Notes under the pieces: generated by a model
The model's database searches: none
What the model was told of the DNA's origin: nothing
The model's input: the letters and a program-made list of their open reading frames with translations, nothing else
Shown: positions 8,620 to 16,835 of the stretch, in pieces
How positions within the stretch are numbered: position 1 is the stretch's first letter
Layout of the letters: each line of letters opens with the position of its first letter
Source of the DNA: Amycolatopsis japonica
GTDB taxonomy: Bacteria > Actinomycetota > Actinomycetes > Mycobacteriales > Pseudonocardiaceae
Length of the DNA stretch: 64,000 nt
Reading direction: 5' to 3'
Assembly: GCF_000732925.1 (NCBI RefSeq)
Contig: NZ_CP008953.1
Coordinates: forward strand, 8,425,001 to 8,489,000
Made by a program: the position numbers and the translations under genes

Positions 8620-8625
8620 CGGCGC

Positions 8626-9333
8626 CTACTCCTTCTCCGGCACTTGCCGCCCGTCGACCCGCGCCTGATGTTCGGCCAACGCTACGTCAAGGTCACGGAC
8701 GTCGCCGTGGTCCCAGTCCCGTTCCCAGCCGCCGAGCGCCAGCGTCATCGCCAGCAGGCCGCCCGTGAAACCCCAGACGAACATCCCGCCGACGTCGAAC
8801 GCGGGGCCCTTCCAGTCGTAGCCCTTGCGCATGACCTGGAACCGGTTGGCCGGATCGGTGAGCTCCGCGACCGGCACCCTGGCCACGGCCGCCGTCTCGC
8901 CGGGGTCGACGGCGTGCACCGGCGACGGCGTCCGCCAGTAGGCGAGCACCGGCGTCACGGCGAAGCTGGACACCGGGACGAACAGCTCCGGGAAGACCGC
9001 CACCGGCAGCACCCCCGCCGGCTCGACGCCGGTCTCCTCCTCCGCCTCGCGCAACGCGGTGCCGACCGGTCCGCCGTCCTCCGGCTCGGCGCCCCCGCCG
9101 GGGAAGCTGACCTGACCCGCGTGCGAGCCGAGGGTGTCCGCGCGGCGTTGGAGCAGGACGTCCGGCCCCTGCGGACCTTCGCCGAAGAGCATCAGGACGG
9201 ACGCGGACCGGTAGCTCGCGTCCGGTGGCACGCTGAACCGGCTGAAGGTGGCCGCGTCCACTTCGCCGCTGATCTTGACCAGCGGCTGCAGCCAGGCGGG
9301 CACGGCGTCGGTGTCCACGAGGGGGCCGGTCAT
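8626..9333 (-). CDS. Nudix hydrolase, CoA-pyrophosphatase-like
   Basis: This 235-residue protein contains a canonical Nudix box, GGGAEPEDGGPVGTALREAE followed by EETGVEP (about residues 75-101). Nearby segments (SFPGGGAEP and RADTLGSHAGQVSF) are typical of the CoA pyrophosphatase (NudL) group. It would hydrolyse CoA or a similar nucleoside diphosphate derivative. Its ATG overlaps the stop of the thioredoxin-like gene by 4 bp, and it ends 6 bp before marP. The position matches Rv3672c in mycobacteria. Confidence 0.9.
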   Translation of the reverse strand: MTGPLVDTDAVPAWLQPLVKISGEVDAATFSRFSVPPDASYRSASVLMLFGEGPQGPDVLLQRRADTLGSHAGQVSFPGGGAEPEDGGPVGTALREAEEETGVEPAGVLPVAVFPELFVPVSSFAVTPVLAYWRTPSPVHAVDPGETAAVARVPVAELTDPANRFQVMRKGYDWKGPAFDVGGMFVWGFTGGLLAMTLALGGWERDWDHGDVRDLDVALAEHQARVDGRQVPEKE

Positions 9334-9926
9334 GGTGTCCCTTCCACAGCGGCGCGCACCTGGTCAGTGTTCAGGAAGACGCGTGGGTTCTCGATGAGCC
9401 GGACGTCGCCGCCCGCCGTGACCAGGTACGTCGCGGGCAGGGAGGAAGGGACCTTCAGTGCCGTCCGCACCGGCCCCGACTGTCCGTCACCGTCGAACAC
9501 GGACGGCAGCCGGACACCCAGTTCGGCCAGCATCGCCAGCCCATCGGCGCCGGAGCTCGCGACCTGGACGAGGAGCACACGCGCGGCTCCGGGCGACGTG
9601 GCGTACCGCTGGAGCAGCGGAAGCTCGGCACGGCACGGCTCGCACCACGACGCCCACAGGTTGACCAGCATGGGACCGCCCGAGACCACCTTGGCGAGGT
9701 CGACCCTGGAGCCGTCGCCGAGACACTCGACATCGACACCGCGCAGCTTCGCCACCTCACCGGGCCCAGGCGGTGGGCAAGGGGCGAGCGCGGCCTTCGT
9801 CCGCGCGGCCGTGAGATCCCCCGACGTCTTCGCGGGCGCCTGGCCGTCCCGCGTCGTGAGCAACGCGACGATCAGGGCCACCACCAGCACGGCGGCACCG
9901 AGGGCCAGTTTGGTGACCCTGGTCAC
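9330..9926 (-). CDS. TlpA/ResA-like membrane-anchored thioredoxin
   Basis: The 198-residue protein has one amino-terminal membrane anchor (about 6-25) and an extracytoplasmic thioredoxin domain with active site WASWCEPCRAELP (Cys95, Cys98). Three further cysteines are seen before it. TlpA-like proteins reduce or isomerise disulfides outside the membrane, here perhaps including the disulfide in the adjacent MarP. The start is GTG 9926, overlapping the nth stop by 4 bp; the open frame further upstream is nth in another frame. The position matches Rv3673c. Confidence 0.9.
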   Translation of the reverse strand: MTRVTKLALGAAVLVVALIVALLTTRDGQAPAKTSGDLTAARTKAALAPCPPPGPGEVAKLRGVDVECLGDGSRVDLAKVVSGGPMLVNLWASWCEPCRAELPLLQRYATSPGAARVLLVQVASSGADGLAMLAELGVRLPSVFDGDGQSGPVRTALKVPSSLPATYLVTAGGDVRLIENPRVFLNTDQVRAAVEGTP

Positions 9927-10687
9927 CGGCGGGCCGCCAGATCCAGGATGTGGTCGCGTTCTTCGCCCTTGACCAGCTTCGCGGCCTCTTCGAATTCCGT
10001 CGGGCCGGTTCCGTACGAGGGGCACATCTTGGCCAGCGGGCAGGCGCCACAGGCCGGTTTGCGGGCGTGGCAGACGCGGCGGCCGTGGAAGATCGTCCGA
10101 TGCGAGAGGAGCGTCCACTCCTTGCGCGGGATCAGCTCGCCGACCGCGTGCTCGACCTTGACCGGGTCCTCCTCCTCGGTCCAGCCCCAGCGGCGGACCA
10201 GGCGGCCGAAATGCGTGTCGACGGTGATCCCGGGGACCCCGAAGGCGTCGCCGAGCACGACGTTGGCCGTCTTGCGACCGACCCCCGGCAGCGTGACGAG
10301 GTCCTTCAGCTTGCCGGGTACTTCGCCGTCGTAGCGCTCCACCAGCGCGGCGCCCAGCCCCAGCACCGAATTCGCCTTGGCGCGGAAGAAACCCGTCGGG
10401 CGGAGGTACTCCTCGAGTTCGGCGCGGTCGGCGCCGGCGTAGTCCGCGGCGGTCCGGTAGCGCGCGAAGAGCGCGGGCGTGACCTGATTCACGCGGACGT
10501 CGGTGGTCTGTGCCGAAAGCACGACCGCGACCAGCAGTTCGAGCGGAGTGGTGAAGTCGAGCTCACAGTGCGCGTCGGGGAACTCGTCGTCGAGGCAACG
10601 CTTCATCCGCCTGGCGCGTCTCACCAACGCGAGCCGGCTTTCACCCTTGCCCCCCGCGCGGGGGGCATTGGTGAGGGCAGGAGGCAC
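9923..10687 (-). CDS. nth: Endonuclease III
   Basis: This DNA glycosylase/AP lyase for oxidised pyrimidines has 254 residues. The helix-hairpin-helix motif is LPGVGRKTANVV, with catalytic Lys139, followed by catalytic Asp157 in VDTHFGR. A 4Fe-4S cluster motif C-x6-C-x2-C-x5-C is formed by Cys206, 213, 216 and 222. An amino-terminal basic extension of about 25 residues is typical of actinobacterial forms. It is the first gene of the nth-tlpA-nudix-marP run. Confidence 0.96.
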   Translation of the reverse strand: MPPALTNAPRAGGKGESRLALVRRARRMKRCLDDEFPDAHCELDFTTPLELLVAVVLSAQTTDVRVNQVTPALFARYRTAADYAGADRAELEEYLRPTGFFRAKANSVLGLGAALVERYDGEVPGKLKDLVTLPGVGRKTANVVLGDAFGVPGITVDTHFGRLVRRWGWTEEEDPVKVEHAVGELIPRKEWTLLSHRTIFHGRRVCHARKPACGACPLAKMCPSYGTGPTEFEEAAKLVKGEERDHILDLAARR

Positions 10688-10844
10688 CCCGATAGCCTAC
10701 GGGCGCCATCGGACGAGCCAGTGGGAGCATCCCGCCGGTCGACGGCCGACACGCCAGAGCACCACCTCGGCGCTTCGATCGAGGACGCCATGAGCGAGGA
10801 TCTGGAGTAATGCACAACTTTTCGGAATTCCCTGGGCAGGGCTC

Positions 10845-11096
10845 ATGACCGTCTGGTTCGTCATCCTCGTGCCCCTGGTGATCATGTTCTTCGCGCTGTT
10901 CATGGAACGCGTGGAGACCAGGCTCAAGCACGTCGCGGTGCAGGAGAACGAGGTCGAGGAGTTCCTCGAGCAGGCTCAGCCCAACGAGGTCAGGGCCCTT
11001 TACGGGCACGGCATCGGGCGCGCCCTCGAGCTTTTCCGGCTGCGCAGGCTGGGCGGGAAGGCGGCCAGGCTTCGCGCGCGACGCGTGCGGAGTTAG
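10845..11096 (+). CDS. Small membrane protein (Rv3675-like)
   Basis: This 83-residue protein has one strongly hydrophobic amino-terminal helix (WFVILVPLVIMFFALFM) and a charged carboxy part containing VQENEVEEFLEQAQPNEV and a basic tail. No function is known to me. It occupies the place of Rv3675, between nth and crp in mycobacteria. The ATG at 10845 follows a weak AGGG. Confidence 0.7.
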   Translation: MTVWFVILVPLVIMFFALFMERVETRLKHVAVQENEVEEFLEQAQPNEVRALYGHGIGRALELFRLRRLGGKAARLRARRVRS

Positions 11097-11255
11097 GCTC
11101 CACGTTCGAGCGAGATCGTTCCCGGCCCGCGCGCGCGTTCGGCGTGCCGACGAGCGATCTCGCGCGCACGACCTAGACTGACGCGAAAAGTGATCGACGA
11201 CACGGTCCCCGCCCGACGAGGATCGACGTCGTATCTCGATGAGGAGGCACCCGAG

Positions 11256-11930
11256 GTGGACGAAACCCTGGCCCGAGCGGGCATTTTCCAGGGTGTTGAG
11301 CCGGCAGCCGCCGAGGCGCTGGCACAGACCTTGGAATCCGTGGAGTTCCCTCGCGGGCATGTCATCTTCAACGAGGGTGAACCCGGCGACAAGCTTTACA
11401 TCATCCAGTCCGGCAAGGTGAAGATCGGCCGCAAGTCACCCGACGGCCGCGAGAACCTGCTGGGCATCTTCGGCCCGTCCGACATGTTCGGCGAGCTGTC
11501 CATTTTCGACCCCGGCCCCCGGACGTCCAGCGCGACGACGGTGACCGAGGTCCGCGCGGTGACGATGGACCGCCCGGCGCTGCGGCAGTGGATCTCCACC
11601 CGCCCGGAGATCGCCGAGCAGCTGCTCCGTGTGGTCGCCCGCAGGCTGCGCCGGACGAACAACATGGTCGCCGAGCTGATCTTCACCGACGTCCCTGGCC
11701 GCGTGGCGCGGGCGCTGCTGCAGCTCGCGCAGCGCTTCGGCAGCCAGGAGGCCGGCCTGCTGCGGGTCACCCACGACCTGACTCAGGAAGAGATCGCCCA
11801 GTACGTCGGCGCCTCGCGCGAGACCGTCAACAAGGCTCTCGCCGACTTCGCGCACCGCGGCTGGCTGCGGCTCGAAGGCAAGAGCGTGCTGATCCTGGAC
11901 CCGGAGCGCCTGGCCCGCCGCGCCCGTTGA
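11256..11930 (+). CDS. crp: Crp/Fnr-family cAMP receptor protein
   Basis: This global regulator has 224 residues, as I recall for M. tuberculosis CRP (Rv3676). The cyclic-nucleotide pocket reads MFGELSIFDPGPRTSSA, with Glu80 and Arg89-Thr90 positioned for cAMP phosphate binding. The carboxy-terminal helix-turn-helix is LTQEEIAQYVGASRETVNKA (about 165-184). The GTG at 11256 lies 10 nt after GAGGAGG and is chosen over upstream codons in the same frame. A hairpin terminator at 12008-12051 follows. Confidence 0.95.
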   Translation: MDETLARAGIFQGVEPAAAEALAQTLESVEFPRGHVIFNEGEPGDKLYIIQSGKVKIGRKSPDGRENLLGIFGPSDMFGELSIFDPGPRTSSATTVTEVRAVTMDRPALRQWISTRPEIAEQLLRVVARRLRRTNNMVAELIFTDVPGRVARALLQLAQRFGSQEAGLLRVTHDLTQEEIAQYVGASRETVNKALADFAHRGWLRLEGKSVLILDPERLARRAR

Positions 11931-11935
11931 TTTCA

Positions 11936-11992
11936 AGTACATGAAGGCCCCCTTCATTGCGTCTAGCGCAGTGAAGGGGGCCTTCATGTACT
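11936..11992. repeat. Nested-palindrome intergenic hairpin (family A)
   Basis: The arms of 26 bp have one mismatch around a TCTAG loop, beginning 6 bp after the crp stop. Each arm is itself a hairpin: ATGAAGG-CCC-CCTTCAT on the left and TGAAGG-GGG-CCTTCA on the right. The same family recurs at 57062 and 63175. Confidence 0.92.
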
Positions 11993-12007
11993 CGTGCTGA
12001 AACACAA

Positions 12008-12051
12008 CGAAGAGCCGGGCGCCACCCCCGACGTGGCGCACCGGCTCTTCG
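12008..12051. terminator. Hairpin downstream of crp
   Basis: CGAAGAGCCG (12008-12017) pairs with CGGCTCTTCG (12042-12051), and an inner GCGCCAC/GTGGCGC adds a second helix. No U-tract follows. The rest of 12052-12333 shows no gene; it is presumably promoter and leader sequence. Confidence 0.55.
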
Positions 12052-12333
12052 CTGTGCGCGGACCATCCCCCGACGATCCGCGCTCCCCGCCCTCCGGAAC
12101 AAGGCCCCGACCCGTACGCCGGAGGGAGCTGGAAGCTGTGTGTTTGTCGTACAACCATCCACGGCCATCGGCCGTGAACTCAAGTTCTTTCACTCTCAAG
12201 GACGCCATCTGCGTCGATTTGTTGCCCCGAATGACCCAGAATCGACCGACTGTTACCTGATCGTGACGAACCTGGCGGATTCGTGGTCCGTAGTACCCGG
12301 ATCCGGTGGTGACCAAACTTACCGCCGCAGATC

Positions 12334-12370
12334 TGGTACTCGCGTACCAAAGTGTTCATACTGGTACGCG
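12334..12370. promoter_or_regulatory. Operator-like inverted repeats before MFS gene
   Basis: Three copies of the half-site TGGTACNCG occur. Two form the palindrome TGGTACTCGCGTACCA (12334-12349). The second and third form a 9-bp inverted repeat, CGCGTACCA (12341-12349) and TGGTACGCG (12362-12370), with a 12-nt spacer. The last base of the third half-site is the first base of the GTG start. A related GCGCGTACCAAGT lies upstream of the second MFS gene at 38589. Confidence 0.6.
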
Positions 12371-13644
12371 TGTCCCAGTCTGTGTCCGCTTCCGCCGAGA
12401 GCCACCGCACCTCCCTCGCCGACTACCGGGCCGCGCTGACCGCGCCCGGATCCCGCGGGGCGGTGATCGCGTCGCTGCTCGCCCGCCTGCCGATCGCGAT
12501 GATCGGTATCTCCGCGCTGCTCTACGTCCAGCGTGAGACGGGCTCCTTCGCCGCGGCCGGGCTGGTGTCGGCCGGGTCGCTGGTGGGCGTCTCCGTGGGC
12601 GCGGTCGTGCAGGGAAGGCTCATCGACCGGTTCGGGCCGACCCGGCCGCTGCTGACCACCACGGTGCTCTTCGCGCTGGCGATGACCGGGCTGGTGTTCG
12701 CGATCGAGGCGCACGCCCCGACGCTCGTGCTGGTCCCGCTGGCCTTCGGCACCGGGATCACGGAACCGATGGTCGGCTCGGCCTCGCGGGCACTGTGGAC
12801 ACGGCTGCTGCCCGCCGGGCCGACGCGGAACGCCGCGTTCTCCTACGAGGCGATCAGCATGGAGGTCTTCTTCATCCTCGGCCCCGGGTTCGCGGGACTG
12901 CTGATCGCCGCGCCGTGGGCGGGCACCGGCATCGTGACCGGCTCGCTGACCATGATCGCGGGCGCGGTCCTGTTCGCGCTGAGCCCGACCGTGCGCGCAT
13001 GGGGTCCGTCGCCGTCGACGGGCGGCAAACTGCTCGGCGCGCTGGCCAGCCCCGGGATGCGCACGCTCGCGATCGCCGCGCTGGGCTTCGGCGCCGTGAT
13101 CGGATTCGTCGAGGTCGCCGTCCCGGCGGCCGCGACCGAGGCGGGGAACACCTCCATCGGCGGCCTGCTGCTTTCGGCGTGGTCTGTCAGCTCGGTCGCG
13201 TTCGGGGTGACGTACAGCCTGCGCCCGTGGCCACGTCAGATGGGCCTGCGGCTGCCGGTGCTGCTGGCCGGGTTCGGCGCGCTGGTGGCGCTGCTCGCGC
13301 TGCCGGGTTCGCTCTGGGGCCTCGCGCTCGCCATGCTCGCCGCGGGCGCGCTCATCACACCGCAGTCGACGACGCATTCGGCGGCCATCGAGATCGCCGC
13401 GCCGAAGGGCACGGCGGCCGAGGCGTTCGGCTGGGTGCTCACCGCGGTGACCCTCGGCCTCGCGTTCGGGCAGTCCATCAGCGGCTACCTCGTCGAGCAC
13501 GCCGGACACGAGGCGGCGTTCCTCGCCGCCGGCGTGGTCGGGTTCGCGCTCGCCGCGGTGGTGTGGCTGCTGCGCGGCACCTTCCGCCCTCAGCCGGCCG
13601 CGGCCGCCGCCGAAGCGCCCGAACTTGTCGGTGCCGCCCGCTAG
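12370..13644 (+). CDS. MFS transporter (12 TM)
   Basis: This 424-residue major facilitator protein begins with LLARLPIAMIGISALLYVQR and has the loop motif GRLIDRFGPTRPLL between helices 2 and 3. Around twelve hydrophobic segments are seen. The substrate is unknown and drug or metabolite efflux is likely. It is clearly homologous to the MFS protein at 38589, which starts with the matching LARLPMTAMG segment. The start is GTG 12370; GTG 12352 is possible but lies inside the operator-like repeat. Confidence 0.85.
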   Translation: MSQSVSASAESHRTSLADYRAALTAPGSRGAVIASLLARLPIAMIGISALLYVQRETGSFAAAGLVSAGSLVGVSVGAVVQGRLIDRFGPTRPLLTTTVLFALAMTGLVFAIEAHAPTLVLVPLAFGTGITEPMVGSASRALWTRLLPAGPTRNAAFSYEAISMEVFFILGPGFAGLLIAAPWAGTGIVTGSLTMIAGAVLFALSPTVRAWGPSPSTGGKLLGALASPGMRTLAIAALGFGAVIGFVEVAVPAAATEAGNTSIGGLLLSAWSVSSVAFGVTYSLRPWPRQMGLRLPVLLAGFGALVALLALPGSLWGLALAMLAAGALITPQSTTHSAAIEIAAPKGTAAEAFGWVLTAVTLGLAFGQSISGYLVEHAGHEAAFLAAGVVGFALAAVVWLLRGTFRPQPAAAAAEAPELVGAAR

Positions 13645-13653
13645 CTTGCGGGC

Positions 13654-14718
13654 ATGGACCTGACCGCCGCCACCCGCCCCCTTTCGTCCGCCGTCTCCGC
13701 CGCCGCCCGGCTGCTGTCGGCCCGTTCCGGCCTGCTGCTGCGTGCTGGAAAGGACGGGCTGACCGTCGGCGGCAACGACAGCGAACGAGCCGTCCGCCTG
13801 ACCGCCGAGGCCATGGTCCACACCGATGGCGAGGTCCTCGTCCCCGCCGGGCCACTGGCGGAGACGCTGCGCATGCTCGACGACGACCTGGTGCGTTTGG
13901 TCGTCGAGGGTTCGCGGCTGGCCGTGCGGGTGGAGGGCGGGCGTTACGCGCTGCCGTTGCTGAGCCGTGAGCTGAACCTCCCGGACATGCCGCCGAAGGT
14001 GTCCGAAGTGGACGGTCACGCCCTCGTGACCGCGTTGCGCACCGTCGCGGGCACGGCGGCGAAGGACGACGCGCTGCCGATGTTCACCGGTGTCCGCGTG
14101 CAGAGCTTCAGCCGTGAGCTGCGGCTGACGGCGTCCGACCGCTACCGGATGGCCGTGGCCACCCTGCCGCTGCGCTCCGCGGGCGAGCCGATCGACGCAC
14201 TGGTCCCGGCGGGCCTGCTCGCCGAGACGGCGAAGCAGGCGCGCGGCACCGTCGGCCTGCACGGCGACGGCACCCGGTTCGGGCTGAGCTGGGCCGGAGT
14301 CGCCGTCACGACCGCCGTGCTCGACGCGGGTTTCCTGTCGGAGAAGCTGATCGAATCGTCCACTGTGGACACAACGGTCGAGGTCGCCGCCGACGCGCTG
14401 GCCGCCGCCGTGCGCCGCGTGGGCGTCTACGCGGACGATCGCCGGGTGCTGACGTTGGAGGTCGGCGACGCGCATCTGCGGCTGGCCAGTGCCAAGCAGA
14501 ACACCGGTGAGGCGGAGGAAACGCTGAAAGCGGAGGTGTCCGGCGGCCGGACGTCGCCCTCGTTCCAGGCGCGCTACCTGCTGGACGCGCTGCAGGGTTT
14601 CGCCGGGGAACGGGTGCGGCTGGACATCCAGCCCGGGATGCGCGCCTGCGTCATCCGCGCGGTGGAGCCGGGCGAGGTGGAGCTGACGTACTACGTCATG
14701 CCGATGCTGCCGCGCTGA
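13654..14718 (+). CDS. Sliding-clamp (DnaN beta-subunit) paralogue
   Basis: This 354-residue protein is alignable over its length with the DNA polymerase III beta clamp. It includes ASDRYRMAVATLPLR, FLSEKLIESSTVDTTVEV, FQARYLLDALQGFAG and the carboxy terminus YYVMPMLPR, which resembles the clamp ending VMPMRL. The housekeeping dnaN is normally beside dnaA at the origin, and no dnaA or recF is here, so this is probably a second clamp. It is somewhat shorter than a housekeeping clamp. Its role could be repair, a specialised polymerase or antibiotic tolerance. Confidence 0.85.
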   Translation: MDLTAATRPLSSAVSAAARLLSARSGLLLRAGKDGLTVGGNDSERAVRLTAEAMVHTDGEVLVPAGPLAETLRMLDDDLVRLVVEGSRLAVRVEGGRYALPLLSRELNLPDMPPKVSEVDGHALVTALRTVAGTAAKDDALPMFTGVRVQSFSRELRLTASDRYRMAVATLPLRSAGEPIDALVPAGLLAETAKQARGTVGLHGDGTRFGLSWAGVAVTTAVLDAGFLSEKLIESSTVDTTVEVAADALAAAVRRVGVYADDRRVLTLEVGDAHLRLASAKQNTGEAEETLKAEVSGGRTSPSFQARYLLDALQGFAGERVRLDIQPGMRACVIRAVEPGEVELTYYVMPMLPR

Positions 14719-14756
14719 CACCCGCCTTCGTACGTGGCGGGGGCGACTCGGCGGCG

Positions 14757-14811
14757 TGTTGCGAAAGCCACTTTCGCAACGTTGAGGGTTGCGAAAGTGG
14801 CTTTCGCAACA
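14757..14811. repeat. Nested-palindrome intergenic hairpin (family D)
   Basis: The outer arms (14757-14780 and 14788-14811) pair perfectly around GTTGAGG. Each arm is itself a perfect 10-bp hairpin with a CCA or TGG loop: GTTGCGAAAG-CCA-CTTTCGCAAC. It lies 39 bp after the clamp paralogue. Confidence 0.92.
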
Positions 14812-14853
14812 CCGAAGCTCGACAGGTCAACCGCCACCCGCCCGCACCCGAAC

Positions 14854-14906
14854 GCTATGAAAGGTCCTTTCCTTGCAAATTTTGCAAGGAAAGGACCTTT
14901 CATAGC
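14854..14906. repeat. Nested-palindrome intergenic hairpin (family B)
   Basis: This is a perfect palindrome with 26-bp arms around a single T. Each arm contains GAAAGG-T-CCTTTC, and the centre is TTGCAAATTTTGCAA. It lies between the convergent clamp paralogue and mycoredoxin genes. Other copies are at 32989 and 44366. Confidence 0.93.
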
Positions 14907-14917
14907 ACGCTGAGGGG

Positions 14918-15169
14918 TCAGGCTGAGGCGGCCTTCACAGCGGCCTCGATCTCCCCGAACGAAGGGTTCACCATCGCCTTCGAGCCCACGAAGACCGTCG
15001 GCACGACCTCGTTCCCGTTCGCCACCGAACGCACGCGGGCGGCGGCGTCCGGGTCCTCCCAGATGTTGACCCGCTTCACCTTGAAGCCGCTCTTCGACAG
15101 CGGCCGCTCCAGCGCGGCGCAGAACCCGCATCCGGGGCGCCAGTAGAACTCGACCTCGACGTCACTCAT
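14918..15169 (-). CDS. Mycoredoxin-like glutaredoxin
   Basis: This 83-residue glutaredoxin-fold protein has active site RPGCGFCAAL (Cys14, Cys17) and the cis-Pro segment NEVVPTVFVG. Mycoredoxins use mycothiol to reduce mixed disulfides in actinobacteria; their usual motif is CxxC, as here. The ATG at 15169 is preceded by GGAGG and overlaps the upstream stop by 4 bp (ATGA). It is the third gene of a Nudix-MBL-mycoredoxin operon. Confidence 0.88.
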   Translation of the reverse strand: MSDVEVEFYWRPGCGFCAALERPLSKSGFKVKRVNIWEDPDAAARVRSVANGNEVVPTVFVGSKAMVNPSFGEIEAAVKAASA

Positions 15170-15936
15170 TCGCCGTCCTCCGACCTCAGGTAGTCCAACT
15201 GCGCCCGCACGCTCCATTCGGCGGGCGCCCACAAAGCCTTGTCGACGTCGGCGTAGACGACCTCGACCACCTGGCGCGGGGTGGCGTCCGCGCCGAGCGT
15301 CTCCAGTGCCGAACGCACCTGGTCGAGCCGTTCTTCCCGGTGTGCCAGGTATTCGCGCGCGGTCGCGGCCAGGTCGGGCAGTTCGGGGCCGTGTCCCGGC
15401 AGGCCGACGGTGCCGTCGGGCAGCCCGATGAGTTTCCGCAGCGAGCGCAGGTAGTCGCCGAGGTCGTGCAGCACGGTGGTGCCGCGGCCGAGGATCGTGT
15501 CGCCGGTCAGGATCTGGCCGTCGGACACCAGGCAGATCGAGTCGCCGGTGTGGCCCGGCGTGTGCAGCACCGACAGCCGGACACCGCCCGCCTCGATCAC
15601 CTCACCGTCCACAAGGGACTTCCCGCCGATGCAGAGCTTTTCGTCGAAGGCCCGCACGGGGGCGCCGACGCGCTCGGCGAACCAGGGCGCGCCCTCGGCG
15701 TGGTCGGGGTGATGGTGGGTGAGCACGATCAGCTCGACGGCGCCGGTCTCCGCCAGCCGCGTCAGATGCTCGATGTCCTCGTGACCGGGGTCGACGACCA
15801 CGGAACCGGCCGCGCCGGGGCCGCGCAGCACCCAGGAGTTGGTGCCCTCCAACGTCATCGACGAAGGATTGTTCTCCAGCAGCACGGAAGTCGTCGGCGT
15901 GATCCGGCGCAGCACGCCGTATTCGGGGGCGCTCAT
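15166..15936 (-). CDS. Metallo-beta-lactamase-fold hydrolase (Rv3677c-like)
   Basis: This 256-residue MBL-fold protein has the zinc motif LTHHHPDHAEG, the second His in LHTPGHTGDS, and the bridging Asp in LTGDTILG. A carboxy-terminal helical extension resembles LACTB2-type proteins, which are RNases or thioesterases; the substrate here is unknown. The ATG at 15936 overlaps the Nudix stop by 4 bp. The long open frame upstream is only the Nudix gene read in another frame. Confidence 0.9.
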   Translation of the reverse strand: MSAPEYGVLRRITPTTSVLLENNPSSMTLEGTNSWVLRGPGAAGSVVVDPGHEDIEHLTRLAETGAVELIVLTHHHPDHAEGAPWFAERVGAPVRAFDEKLCIGGKSLVDGEVIEAGGVRLSVLHTPGHTGDSICLVSDGQILTGDTILGRGTTVLHDLGDYLRSLRKLIGLPDGTVGLPGHGPELPDLAATAREYLAHREERLDQVRSALETLGADATPRQVVEVVYADVDKALWAPAEWSVRAQLDYLRSEDGE

Positions 15937-16745
15937 GCCGGGTCCAGGATGACGCGGACCTTGTCGCCGTCGCGCACCAGCGTCGGCATGATCTTCGAGA
16001 TCTCGCGTTCGGCGGCCTGAGCCGCGGCCGACGACTCGAACTCGCCGAGTTCCGCGAGCGTGAGCCACGTCGGTGGCATGAGCATGCGGCGGCCTTCCTT
16101 GGCATCGGCGATGGCCTCTTCGGGCCGCTGCCAGCCGGAGCTGACGGCCTCGGAGGTGGCGCCGTCCGCCTGCTGTCCTTCGGGCAGCACGGCGACGAAG
16201 AAGCAGGTGTCGTAGCGGCGCGGTTCCTGCGGCGGGGTCACCCAGTTCGCCCACGGGCGCAAGAGATCCGCGCGCAGCGTCAGGCCGTTCGCTTCGAGGA
16301 AGGCGGCGAGCGAGAGTTCGCGGGAGACCAGTTTTTCGCGGGCGTCGTGATACGGCGTCGTGTCGGTGACGACCGTGTCGCCGGTGCTCGCGAGCAGTAC
16401 GCCAGACTCCTCGAACGTCTCCCGCACGGCCGCGCACACCAGGGCGCGGGCCAGCGACTCGTCGCAACCGAAGCGTTCCGCCCACCAGGCGGGCTCGGGG
16501 CCGGCCCAGCTCACGGAGGTGTCGACATCGCGGGAATCCACGCCACCGCCGGGGAAGACCGTCATGCCGCCCGCGAAGGGCATGCCCTTCACCCGGTGCT
16601 GCAGGAAGACCTCGACGCCTTCGGTTCCGTCGCGGAGGAGGATCACGGTCGCCGCGTCCTTGGGCGTCACGGGCTCGCCATCGGCGTTGGCGCGGGTGCC
16701 CACCCCGGCCCCCACCGGGATGTCGAATGTCAGTTCTTCAGCCAC
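15933..16745 (-). CDS. Nudix hydrolase with interrupted box (NUDT19-like)
   Basis: In this 270-residue protein the glycine part of the Nudix box (FPGGGVDSRDVD, about 69-80) is separated from the catalytic RETFEESG by about 35 residues. That split is typical of the NUDT19/RP2 group, which act on CoA derivatives. It is the first gene of a translationally coupled trio with the MBL-fold and mycoredoxin genes. The ATG at 16745 follows a family C hairpin located upstream. Confidence 0.82.
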   Translation of the reverse strand: MAEELTFDIPVGAGVGTRANADGEPVTPKDAATVILLRDGTEGVEVFLQHRVKGMPFAGGMTVFPGGGVDSRDVDTSVSWAGPEPAWWAERFGCDESLARALVCAAVRETFEESGVLLASTGDTVVTDTTPYHDAREKLVSRELSLAAFLEANGLTLRADLLRPWANWVTPPQEPRRYDTCFFVAVLPEGQQADGATSEAVSSGWQRPEEAIADAKEGRRMLMPPTWLTLAELGEFESSAAAQAAEREISKIMPTLVRDGDKVRVILDPA

Positions 16746-16761
16746 ACCCGCAACCTAACAT

Positions 16762-16825
16762 CGCGTTTCGTCCTCTGGTTGCGATCGTTGCGCGTGCAAC
16801 TACCGCATTCAGAGGACGAAACGCG
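16762..16825. repeat. Intergenic hairpin element (family C)
   Basis: Arms of about 30 nt pair with few mismatches around GCGT. The outer 16 bp (CGCGTTTCGTCCTCTG and its complement) are perfect. It lies between the Nudix start and the 3' end of the unknown gene at 16836. It is related to the elements at 39786, 44324 and 63152. Confidence 0.9.
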
Positions 16826-16835
16826 TGCCGTTCGG

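Noticed and set aside
12319..14721. An 800-codon minus-strand frame opposite the MFS and clamp genes
   Set aside because: The sequence is low-complexity and Arg/Gly/His-rich, antisense to two recognisable genes.
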